This document shows positions 1 through 5,446 of a stretch of 7,240 bases of DNA, piece after piece. This stretch comes from CAZRZN01 sp964604565 (lineage in GTDB: Bacteria > Pseudomonadota > Alphaproteobacteria > Rhodobacterales > Rhodobacteraceae), in the NCBI GenBank assembly GCA_964604565.1, contig CAZRZN010000221.1, forward strand, positions 1 through 7,240, read 5' to 3'. Both the position numbers and the translations under genes were made by a program. The notes under the pieces were generated by a model that saw nothing but the letters and a program-made list of their open reading frames with translations, was not told where the DNA came from and made no database searches. How positions within the stretch are numbered: the stretch's first letter is position 1; each line of letters opens with the position of its first letter.

Positions 1-364
<364 letters not shown>

Positions 365-425
365 TGGTATGGACGCCTCACGGTTATGGGGGGCCGCTGT
401 CGCACCCCGAAGTTGCATCGCGCGC

Positions 426-454
426 CGTTTAGTGAGTCGAGCCGGGAAAATCAA
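426..454 (-). promoter_or_regulatory. Probable sigma70-type promoter of tuf with GC-rich discriminator
   Basis: Read on the minus strand, TTGATT (454-449) and TAAACG (431-426) are separated by exactly 17 bases. The -35 matches TTGACA at four of six positions; the -10 matches TATAAT at three of six. The bases after the -10 are GCGCGC, an all-GC discriminator of the kind typical of stringently controlled ribosomal and translation-factor promoters. The predicted start near 419 would give a leader of about 55 bases. This is the best -35/-10 pair I see in the 126-base gap between the lipoprotein stop and the tuf start. Confidence 0.5.
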
Positions 455-473
455 GCGGGACATGCGCCCCCGC
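447..473 (-). terminator. Possible intrinsic terminator of the lipoprotein gene
   Basis: On the minus strand, 18 bases past the lipoprotein stop codon, GCGGG (473-469) pairs with CCCGC (459-455), plus one G-U pair, around a 7-base loop. It is followed by TTGATTTT (454-447). The short GC stem and T-rich tail fit a factor-independent terminator, though the tail is interrupted by G and A. The tail contains the proposed tuf -35 hexamer. Confidence 0.45.
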
Positions 474-490
474 GTCAGCCCGCTGTCCGA

Positions 491-1060
491 TTACGCGTCG
501 CATCCACCGGCAACGCGCGGCGCATCCTCCGGGGGCGTGTAATCTGGATTGAACCAATTCTCGCTTTCCTGTTGCTCGCGCAACCAGGTTTCGACCTCTT
601 TTGCCGCAGTCTCGGACAATCTTTGCATTTGCTCTTCGCGCGTCAATTGCAGGCGCGACTCGAAGACCTGGATCACCATCACATCGTGCACCTTGGCATT
701 CATCTTGATGCAGTTGGCGTCATCGTAAACCGTCACCACGACATGCAGGGCCGATTTGCCCGGCACGACGGGAGGCGGAAGCGAATAGGCGATCACCTTC
801 ACACCCAGGTGGTAGTAGCGATCACCTTCGAACCGGCCAAAACGCGTTTCAAGCGCCTGATCAACGCTTTCGATCCATTCCTCGGGCGTGGCCTCGCGAG
901 ATACCAGAAGCTTTTGCGGCGCAGGTTTTTCTGTGACGACCTCGGAAAACCCGAGCTGGAAATTTCCCAGCGGCTCTGTCGGCGCCGACAAATCCTTTGT
1001 GGCGTCCGTGCAGGCGACAAGGCCCAGCGTCATCACCAAAGCGGCAGCAATACGGATCAT
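491..1060 (-). CDS. Small lipoprotein of unknown function
   Basis: The 189-residue product starts MIRIAAALVMTLGLVACTDA, a signal peptide with lipobox LVAC and Cys17 as the lipidation site. The mature protein is therefore expected to be membrane-anchored on the periplasmic side. This ATG (1058-1060) is chosen because GGAGGG (1067-1072) sits 6 bases before it. The in-frame ATG at 1066 abuts the ribosome site, and the one at 1099 would put 13 extra residues before the signal peptide. The mature part opens with a short Ser/Pro-rich stretch, then an apparently folded region around residues 55-130 with alternating beta-type stretches (VKVIAYSL, ALHVVVTVYD, VMVIQVFE). A charged helix rich in Glu and Gln (about 135-165) and a Pro-rich tail follow. 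I cannot name its family; it resembles lineage-restricted Rhodobacteraceae lipoproteins. It is transcribed toward tuf and divergently from the P450 gene. Confidence 0.85.
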   Translation of the reverse strand: MIRIAAALVMTLGLVACTDATKDLSAPTEPLGNFQLGFSEVVTEKPAPQKLLVSREATPEEWIESVDQALETRFGRFEGDRYYHLGVKVIAYSLPPPVVPGKSALHVVVTVYDDANCIKMNAKVHDVMVIQVFESRLQLTREEQMQRLSETAAKEVETWLREQQESENWFNPDYTPPEDAPRVAGGCDA

Positions 1061-1066
1061 AGACAT

Positions 1067-1072
1067 CCCTCC
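1067..1072 (-). promoter_or_regulatory. Ribosome binding site deciding the lipoprotein start
   Basis: GGAGGG on the minus strand lies directly against the ATG at 1066 and 6 bases from the ATG at 1060. Only the latter has usable spacing, so the product should begin MIRIAA. Confidence 0.7.
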
Positions 1073-1084
1073 ATAGCCGCGGCA

Positions 1085-1094
1085 GCGATATCGC
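1085..1094. repeat. 10-bp perfect palindrome in the divergent lipoprotein/P450 gap
   Basis: GCGATATCGC reads the same on both strands. It lies in the 119-base gap between two divergent starts. On the minus strand its part TATCGC (1090-1085) lies 17 bases from TTGCAG (1113-1108), a weak promoter-like pair for the lipoprotein gene. Operator function is inference. Confidence 0.35.
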
Positions 1095-1105
1095 GGCACA
1101 GAGTT

Positions 1106-1125
1106 GCCTGCAATTGCGCGCAGGC
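1106..1125. repeat. Inverted repeat, 6-bp arms, next to the P450 promoter
   Basis: GCCTGC (1106-1111) and GCAGGC (1120-1125) are exact inverted copies 8 bases apart. Inside is a smaller palindrome, GCAATTGC (1110-1117). The element ends one base before the proposed P450 -35 hexamer and covers the proposed lipoprotein -35. It is well placed for a dimeric regulator acting on both genes, but could also be a chance GC-rich hairpin. Confidence 0.4.
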
Positions 1126-1126
1126 T

Positions 1127-1154
1127 TTGTCGACCCCCTGCGGCCCGCTATCTT
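1127..1154 (+). promoter_or_regulatory. Candidate promoter of the P450 gene
   Basis: TTGTCG (1127-1132; four of six matches to the -35 consensus) and TATCTT (1149-1154; four of six matches to the -10) are 16 bases apart. Transcription would start near 1161, leaving a leader of about 19 bases that still contains the ribosome site at 1168-1173. That start lies after the ATGs at 1114 and 1156, which argues against both as translation starts. Confidence 0.45.
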
Positions 1155-1167
1155 CATGACAGCGACC

Positions 1168-1173
1168 AAGGAG
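1168..1173 (+). promoter_or_regulatory. Ribosome binding site deciding the P450 start
   Basis: AAGGAG is 6 bases before the ATG at 1180. Neither upstream in-frame ATG (1114, 1156) has a comparable site. Confidence 0.8.
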
Positions 1174-1179
1174 CCACAG

Positions 1180-2550
1180 ATGCCAGACACCCATCTACAG
1201 AGCGACACGACCGCCTTGCCCGTGCAGGTGCCGCTCGTCACCCGAAAGCTTGGAATACTGCAAAGCCTGCGCGCATCGCGGGACAACGTGCTGTCGATCA
1301 TTCCCGAAATCGCGCTGCACGAACCCATTGTCTCCGGTCGCACCGGCAAACCCTGGCACATGGTCACCGAGCCCGGCGCGATCAGACGAATACTGCTTGA
1401 AAATATTGATAATTATCCAAAATCCGAGGTCACCAAGAACCTGTTGAAACCGGCCGTCGGCGACAGCCTTTTCATCGCCGAGGGGGCGCATTGGCGGTGG
1501 CAGAGACGCACTGCCGCCCCGGCGTTTTCGCATCGCAACGTCATGAACCTTGCCCCGGTCATCTCGGCGGCGGCAGAGCGGTCGGTCGCCCGGATCGAGG
1601 ACGCCGGACCACGCGCGGTGGACATGATGCAGGAGATGGTGACCACCACGTTCGACGTGATCTCGGATGTCACATTTTCGGGAGGTGAGGGATTTGACCG
1701 GGACGTGGTGCATCAGGCGATTGACGCGTATATCTCGGAGGCTGGCAAGATCTCCCTGTTTGACGTTCTCGGACTTCCGTCGTGGGTGCCGCGTCCGGGA
1801 CGGGCGCTGTCGGTCGCGGGCGTGACCGACATGCGCGAGGTCGCAGACACCGCCATCGAGGCCCGCGCGGAACGCGGCGCATCCGGCATACCCGACCTGC
1901 TGGACCTGCTCATGGCAGGGGAGGATCCGGACAGCGGACGCAGGATGACGGTCACCGAACTGCGCGACAACCTGCTGACCTTCATCGTAGCGGGCCATGA
2001 GACGACGGCACTGGCGCTGTCGTGGTCGCTGTATCTGCTGGCCTTCGATCAGGACGCGCAGGATCGCGTCCGTGATGAGACACGCTCATTGCTGTCGGAC
2101 GGGGTGGCCCGGGGCGAGGACGTTGCCCGCCTGACCGGCGTGCGGCAGGTGGTGGACGAGGCGCTGCGCCTCTATCCGCCCGGCGGCATGGTGTCCCGCA
2201 CGGCGCAGGCGTCGGACCGGTTGTGCGGCAGAAGGATCGGCGCGGGCGACACCGTCATCGTGCCGATCTACGCCTTGCACAGGCATCATGCCCTGTGGGA
2301 GGCCCCGCATGCCTTTCGTCCCCAAAGGTGGGCCGGGGACAAGCCAGAGCGTTACGCCTATCTGCCGTTCGGCGACGGACCACGCATCTGCATAGGCGCC
2401 TCATTCGCCTTGCAGGAGGCGGTGATCATTCTGGCAACCTTGCTGGCCAATTTCCGCTTCACACCCGTGAAGGGACGCGATCCAAAGCCGGTCATGATCC
2501 TGACCCTGCGCCCCGAAGGTGGCGTCTGGCTGGAGGCAGAGCGGCTCTAG
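1180..2550 (+). CDS. Cytochrome P450 monooxygenase
   Basis: A heme-thiolate monooxygenase, which inserts one oxygen atom from O2 into an organic substrate using electrons from a redox partner. The 456-residue product has every core P450 signature. These are the C-helix WRWQRR (Trp105, Arg109), the I-helix AGHETT (271-276, with Glu274-Thr275 for oxygen activation), ExxR in the K helix (Glu327, Arg330), and a PERF-like FRPQRW (379-384). The heme-binding loop FGDGPRICIG (397-406) carries ligand Cys404. There is no signal peptide or N-terminal membrane anchor, so it should be soluble. The I-helix and heme loop resemble the CYP4/CYP102/CYP110-like group, whose members often oxidise fatty acids or other lipophilic molecules; that link is inference and the substrate is unknown. 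No ferredoxin, reductase or fused reductase domain is present nearby. Length is normal and the reading frame intact. It is divergent from the lipoprotein gene and convergent with the adenosyltransferase gene. Confidence 0.97.
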   Translation: MPDTHLQSDTTALPVQVPLVTRKLGILQSLRASRDNVLSIIPEIALHEPIVSGRTGKPWHMVTEPGAIRRILLENIDNYPKSEVTKNLLKPAVGDSLFIAEGAHWRWQRRTAAPAFSHRNVMNLAPVISAAAERSVARIEDAGPRAVDMMQEMVTTTFDVISDVTFSGGEGFDRDVVHQAIDAYISEAGKISLFDVLGLPSWVPRPGRALSVAGVTDMREVADTAIEARAERGASGIPDLLDLLMAGEDPDSGRRMTVTELRDNLLTFIVAGHETTALALSWSLYLLAFDQDAQDRVRDETRSLLSDGVARGEDVARLTGVRQVVDEALRLYPPGGMVSRTAQASDRLCGRRIGAGDTVIVPIYALHRHHALWEAPHAFRPQRWAGDKPERYAYLPFGDGPRICIGASFALQEAVIILATLLANFRFTPVKGRDPKPVMILTLRPEGGVWLEAERL

Positions 2551-2655
2551 CCAATGCGCGCATCCGCCGGATCGAAGCCGCAGACCCGCACGAGGGCGGC
2601 ATTCCGCTGACTATCTGGCCCCCGAGCGGTTTGACTGACAGATCGTGCCGCACCG
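2551..2655. other. Convergent gap between P450 and adenosyltransferase genes
   Basis: This 105-base gap lies between two converging stop codons. It holds a 4-bp GCGG/CCGC hairpin with a CATT loop (2596-2607). A longer inverted repeat pairs AGCGGT (2625-2630) with ACCGCT (2652-2657), and its right arm enters the stop codon of the minus-strand gene. Neither is followed by a T-run, so no intrinsic terminator can be called with confidence on either strand. Confidence 0.3.
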
Positions 2656-3231
2656 CTAGTCGCGGTTGGCCCCCGGAACCCAGAGAACGTCTGCGCGGCC
2701 TTCGTCGTTGGCAAATCTCGACGCCACGAAGAACCAGTCCGAAAGACGATTGAGGTATTTCACCGCGTCATTGTTCACGGTCTCGACTGTCGCCAGTTCC
2801 ACGGTGTAGCGTTCGGCCCGCCGCGCCACGGTCCGGCAATGATGCAAATGGGCTGCCAGCGCCGTGCCGCCCGGCAGAATAAAACTGCGCAGGGGTTCCA
2901 ACGCCTTGTTCATCACGTCGATCTCACGCTCCAGCCGTGACACCTGCGAGGCAACCATGCGCAGGGGCGGGTATTCGGCAGAGGCGTCTTTTTCAAGATC
3001 CGGCGTGCAAAGATCCGCGCCAAGGTCGAAAAGGTCGTTCTGGATCCGGCTCAACTGCGAATCCAGATCGCCCTTTGAATGCTGGCGCGCCAGTCCGACG
3101 ACGGAGTTCAGTTCGTCCACCGTGCCGTAGGCGGTCACCCGCATCGCAAATTTGGCCACCCGCGCCCCATTGCCCAGCGCGGTTTCACCGGCATCACCGG
3201 TCTTGGTATAGATCTTGTTCAGTACGACCAT
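2656..3231 (-). CDS. Cob(I)alamin adenosyltransferase, PduO type
   Basis: This cytoplasmic enzyme transfers the adenosyl group of ATP to the cobalt of cob(I)alamin or a cobyrinate precursor, making adenosylcobalamin or its precursor. The 191-residue product has the normal length of the PduO/MMAB family and its conserved blocks. These are the N-terminal ATP loop YTKTGDAGET (8-17), GTVDELNS (36-43), and the helical core with FILPGG (117-122). The nucleotide/corrinoid-site helix RTVARRAER (133-141) and YLNRLSDWFFVASR (159-172) follow. It is not the unrelated CobA/BtuR type. The ATG at 3231 is preceded at 6 bases by GGGGAGG (3238-3244), which lies inside the end of the upstream gene. The HIG1 gene stops only 2 bases before this start, so the two are co-transcribed and probably translationally coupled. 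No other cobalamin gene or B12-dependent enzyme is in the window. Confidence 0.95.
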   Translation of the reverse strand: MVVLNKIYTKTGDAGETALGNGARVAKFAMRVTAYGTVDELNSVVGLARQHSKGDLDSQLSRIQNDLFDLGADLCTPDLEKDASAEYPPLRMVASQVSRLEREIDVMNKALEPLRSFILPGGTALAAHLHHCRTVARRAERYTVELATVETVNNDAVKYLNRLSDWFFVASRFANDEGRADVLWVPGANRD

Positions 3232-3233
3232 GA

Positions 3234-3434
3234 TCAGCCTCCCCTCACCCAGACAAACAAAAGAATGAGGACCACGGCAATAAATTGTGCCCCGATCCGC
3301 CAGCGCATCGCCTTGTTGGCATATTTCTTGTTGAACTCTCCGCCCTTGGCAAAGCTGCCGATGCCGAAAAGCAGAATTCCCACCACCGCCAGCATGACGA
3401 CGGCGATGACGATGAAGAGTGGATCCTGGGCCAT
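3234..3434 (-). CDS. HIG1-domain twin-transmembrane inner-membrane protein
   Basis: The 66-residue product has two membrane segments (about 6-28 and 47-63) joined by a basic loop, FAKGGEFNKKYANKAMRWR. Within it R44-x-R46-x3-Q50 matches the second half of the HIG1 (hypoxia-induced gene 1) QRRQ motif; the leading Gln is absent. Mitochondrial HIG1 proteins (Rcf1/HIGD) associate with cytochrome c oxidase and respiratory supercomplexes. A similar respiratory role in this bacterium is plausible but inferred. The start is well supported by AAGGAGG (3439-3445), 4 bases before the ATG. It precedes the adenosyltransferase with a 2-base gap and follows the SDR gene by 61 bases, so all three may share a transcript. 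Length is typical of the bacterial twin-transmembrane members. Confidence 0.88.
   Translation of the reverse strand: MAQDPLFIVIAVVMLAVVGILLFGIGSFAKGGEFNKKYANKAMRWRIGAQFIAVVLILLFVWVRGG
3238..3244 (-). promoter_or_regulatory. Ribosome binding site of the adenosyltransferase, inside the HIG1 gene
   Basis: GGGGAGG on the minus strand overlaps the last codons of the HIG1 gene (its TGA is 3236-3234) and is 6 bases from the adenosyltransferase ATG. It fixes that start and implies coupling of the two genes. Confidence 0.75.
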
Positions 3435-3495
3435 GGTGCCTCCTTGGCTTTGGCGGTGACATAGCTGAGTGGCGCGTAAAAGCGAATAGGGGCCG

Positions 3496-4326
3496 CTATC
3501 CCTTTGACGTCAACCAGTCCAGTCCCGAGGTCGGCAGAAGCCGACGCGCGGCCGACATCAGCCATGTCGCCCTGGTCACATAGTAGCGCGGGCGCGGGCG
3601 CGGGCTTTCGAGCGCGTGGACCAGTTTGGCAGTGACCGCAGAGGCCGGCAATTCGAACCGGTCCGGCCCCCGATCCTCGTAGAGACGCGGCAACAATCGA
3701 GCCTCGTATTGCGCCGCGCGGGGACTTGCGCGCCAGTCGATCCACCGTTCGAAATGCGGTATGGCATTCTGCCGTATCTTCGAGGTGACCGGCCCGGTGT
3801 TGAAGGTGATCACGTGAATCGGCGTGTCGCGCATCTCGATCCGCAGGGTATCGGTCAGCCCCTCGGTCGCAAATTTCGTCGCGTTGTAGGCAGCCCGCCA
3901 AGGGGCCACCACAAGGCCCAGAACCGATCCGTGATTGATGATCCGTCCATGGCCCTGTGCCCGCATCACAGGGATGGCGGCCCGCGTCAGTTCATGCCAG
4001 CCAAAGACATTGGCCTCGAAAATGGCGCGCAGCGCCCCGGTGGGAAGATCCTCCACCGCGCCGGGCACGGCATAGGCCCCGTTGTTGAACACCGCGTCCA
4101 ATCTGCCCCCGGTTGCCTCCAGCACCTCTGCAAGCGCGGACTGGATCGTGGCCGGATCTGCATAATCGAGCCGTGGACTTTCCAGCCCCTCGGCGCGCAG
4201 GCGCGCGCAATCCGTTTCCTGTCGACAAGCGGCAAAGACCCGCCAGCCGCGCGCCTTTAACCCGTGGGCTGCGTCATACCCGATCCCGGAAGAACAGCCA
4301 GTGATGAGAATGGATCGCTCCGCCAT
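3496..4326 (-). CDS. Short-chain dehydrogenase/reductase (SDR), NAD(P)-dependent
   Basis: An oxidoreductase of the classical SDR family, expected to be cytoplasmic and to interconvert an alcohol and a ketone/aldehyde using NAD(P)(H). The 276-residue product has the nucleotide-binding TGCSSGIG (9-16). NNGA (81-84) replaces the usual NNAG. Asn106, Ser134 and YNATK (Tyr147, Lys151) complete the catalytic tetrad; Ser134 is 13 residues before the Tyr, as in classical SDRs. NTGPVTS (176-182) is the equivalent of the PG motif. Arg35 (ACRQ) at the end of beta-2 suggests a preference for NADP(H), which is inference. The C-terminal 60 residues are basic, with an R-P repeat (243-247). The substrate is unknown; the group resembles 17-beta-hydroxysteroid-dehydrogenase-like SDRs. 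The start at 4326 has only a weak AAGG (4334-4337), 7 bases away. It lies first in a minus-strand run with the HIG1 and adenosyltransferase genes. Confidence 0.95.
   Translation of the reverse strand: MAERSILITGCSSGIGYDAAHGLKARGWRVFAACRQETDCARLRAEGLESPRLDYADPATIQSALAEVLEATGGRLDAVFNNGAYAVPGAVEDLPTGALRAIFEANVFGWHELTRAAIPVMRAQGHGRIINHGSVLGLVVAPWRAAYNATKFATEGLTDTLRIEMRDTPIHVITFNTGPVTSKIRQNAIPHFERWIDWRASPRAAQYEARLLPRLYEDRGPDRFELPASAVTAKLVHALESPRPRPRYYVTRATWLMSAARRLLPTSGLDWLTSKG
3586..3605. repeat. Hexanucleotide tandem repeat inside the SDR gene
   Basis: GCGCGG occurs three times in a row (3586-3591, 3592-3597, 3598-3603), followed by the start of a fourth copy (GC). On the minus strand it encodes the Arg-Pro alternation at residues 243-247 of the SDR. 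Because the unit is six bases, slippage would add or remove whole Arg-Pro pairs without a frameshift. Confidence 0.8.
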
Positions 4327-4486
4327 GGGCGCGCCTTAGGCCAGAGGCAAGGCAAATGAAAGTGGCTTCTGCCTCGGTTGCCGGTCTATCCATAAATCAG
4401 AAGAGATCCTGCGCTTGGAGAGGGCATCGCCCCCGCGCGCGGCAGGCGGCGGACAATTGTTCGGCTGAGCCTGCGGACACGATACC
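4327..4486. other. Gap between the SH3-protein gene and SDR gene, with a hairpin
   Basis: This 160-base gap holds a GC-rich hairpin starting 12 bases past the SH3-gene stop. GCAGGC (4442-4447) pairs with GCCTGC (4469-4474), with the palindrome ACAATTGT (4453-4460) near the centre. It could stop transcription from the SH3 gene, but no T-run follows on the minus strand. Nearer the SDR gene is an AT-richer patch at 4386-4404, where an SDR promoter might sit; no convincing -35/-10 pair was found. No small gene or RNA is recognisable. Confidence 0.3.
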
Positions 4487-5281
4487 CTATTCGGACCGTT
4501 GCAGGAAATCCTCCGACATCCAGCCCACGTTGACGCCGTCAAGCGTGCGCAACCTGACCCAGCCGTCGCCGGTCTGGTCCAGGACTTCTGCCTCATCCCC
4601 CTCAAAAAGCTGTGTGACGACCGGATAGCTGGTCGCAGGTCCGTCCCGCAGATTGACCCGTGTCCCCGTGACGGTGCGGAATTCCACGTCACCGTCCAAG
4701 AACTCCGGTGCAGTGGCCGCGCCCATCGCGGTGCCCAACGGCAAGGACGTGCCAAGGCCTGAGATACGCTGCATCGTGGCATTCGGGTCGAAATTATCCA
4801 CCGGTTCCGCCGCGATGGGCGCAGGCGGCGCGCTGTTGCGGATCGTTTCGGTCAGCAATGCCGCGAAATCGTCGCTGTCCGCCGAGGTGACGGGATCCGG
4901 TTCCGTCGCTTCGATCGTCTCGCGCGGGGCGATCGGGGATGTCGTTACGACAGGGGCGCCCCCGCCGGTATCGGGCGTGGGTGTCACCGGCGCGGGCCGG
5001 GTTCGTTCGGGTGTCGTCGTGACGGGATCCGGGGCGCGCACCGTCTTGACCTGCCACGGTGCGCGCTCTGCGAGGGACGTCACCTTGGGCGCGGGGTCCG
5101 CGACATTGGTCGCTGTGCGCGGCTGCAAGGTGTTGCGTTGCAGAACGGGTCGCTCGGCCACTGGCTTGACCTCGGCCATCAGTGTCACGCCATGCTCGCC
5201 GGGCACAAAAGACGCGCCGCCGGACAGGGCAAACCATGCCCAGCCCAACACAGCGAATGTAAGGAGCATGATGCGGATCAT
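4487..5281 (-). CDS. Membrane-anchored protein with C-terminal bacterial SH3 domain
   Basis: The 264-residue product begins with a hydrophobic segment (MIRIMLLTFAVLGWAWFALS, residues 1-20), likely an uncleaved signal anchor with the rest in the periplasm. Residues 30-190 are low-complexity, rich in Pro, Thr, Ala and acidic residues, and probably disordered. Residues 203-260 form an SH3b (SH3 type 3) domain, seen in GTRVNLRDGPATSYPVV (206-222), then GWVRLR and the closing VGWMSEDFL. Such domains commonly bind cell-wall peptides or mediate protein contacts; the role here is unknown and no enzymatic domain is attached. I take the ATG at 5281, preceded by a GGGGGAAG stretch. An in-frame ATG at 5353 would add a 24-residue Arg-rich leader (MHDATPRRPRW...) and cannot be excluded. 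Divergent from parC. Confidence 0.87.
   Translation of the reverse strand: MIRIMLLTFAVLGWAWFALSGGASFVPGEHGVTLMAEVKPVAERPVLQRNTLQPRTATNVADPAPKVTSLAERAPWQVKTVRAPDPVTTTPERTRPAPVTPTPDTGGGAPVVTTSPIAPRETIEATEPDPVTSADSDDFAALLTETIRNSAPPAPIAAEPVDNFDPNATMQRISGLGTSLPLGTAMGAATAPEFLDGDVEFRTVTGTRVNLRDGPATSYPVVTQLFEGDEAEVLDQTGDGWVRLRTLDGVNVGWMSEDFLQRSE
4887..5032. repeat. 14-base direct repeat within the SH3-protein linker
   Basis: GTGACGGGATCCGG occurs at 4887-4900 and again at 5019-5032. On the minus strand each copy encodes PDPVT (residues 84-88 and 128-132), in the disordered Pro/Thr linker. Recombination between the copies would remove 132 bases, i.e. 44 codons, in frame. Confidence 0.75.
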
Positions 5282-5446
5282 CGCTCTTCCCCCGGAAATC
5301 CTCACGAAACGGCGCCGCACCCATCGGGGTCTGCGCGGCGTGGCGTCGTGCATAACAGATTCCCCATCCCACTCTAAGGGAATTTCAGAGATTATTTGCC
5401 TGACCACCGCTTGCTGCGACGATAGCGCGGCGGTATCACCATATCT
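5282..5446. promoter_or_regulatory. Divergent promoter region between SH3-protein gene and parC
   Basis: This 165-base gap separates two outward-facing starts and should hold both promoters. The part near 5378-5400 is clearly more AT-rich than its surroundings. For the SH3 gene no strong hexamer pair was found; GTTATG on the minus strand near 5351-5356 is a possible -10. If used, it would exclude the upstream ATG at 5353 as a translation start. Confidence 0.5.
5411..5439 (+). promoter_or_regulatory. Candidate parC promoter adjoining the start codon
   Basis: TTGCTG (5411-5416) and TATCAC (5434-5439; four of six matches to the -10 consensus) are 17 bases apart. Transcription would begin at about 5446-5447, at the parC ATG itself. 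A competing -35, TTGCCT (5396-5401), has only a poor -10 around 5420-5426. Evidence is modest. Confidence 0.3.

Noticed and set aside
1195..1998. A 267-codon minus-strand open frame inside the P450 gene
   Set aside because: It is antisense to P450 motifs in frame on the plus strand and has no independent support.
3235..3462. Extending the adenosyltransferase upstream to an in-frame ATG at 3462
   Set aside because: The extension overlaps the whole HIG1 gene in another frame and adds a nonconserved Arg/His-rich stretch. The ATG at 3231 has a strong ribosome site and the family's normal N-terminus.
3645..3665. A tRNA T-loop-like GGTTCGAAT on the minus strand
   Set aside because: It is part of SDR codons (DRFEL), and no acceptor stem, anticodon arm or D-arm can be folded around it.
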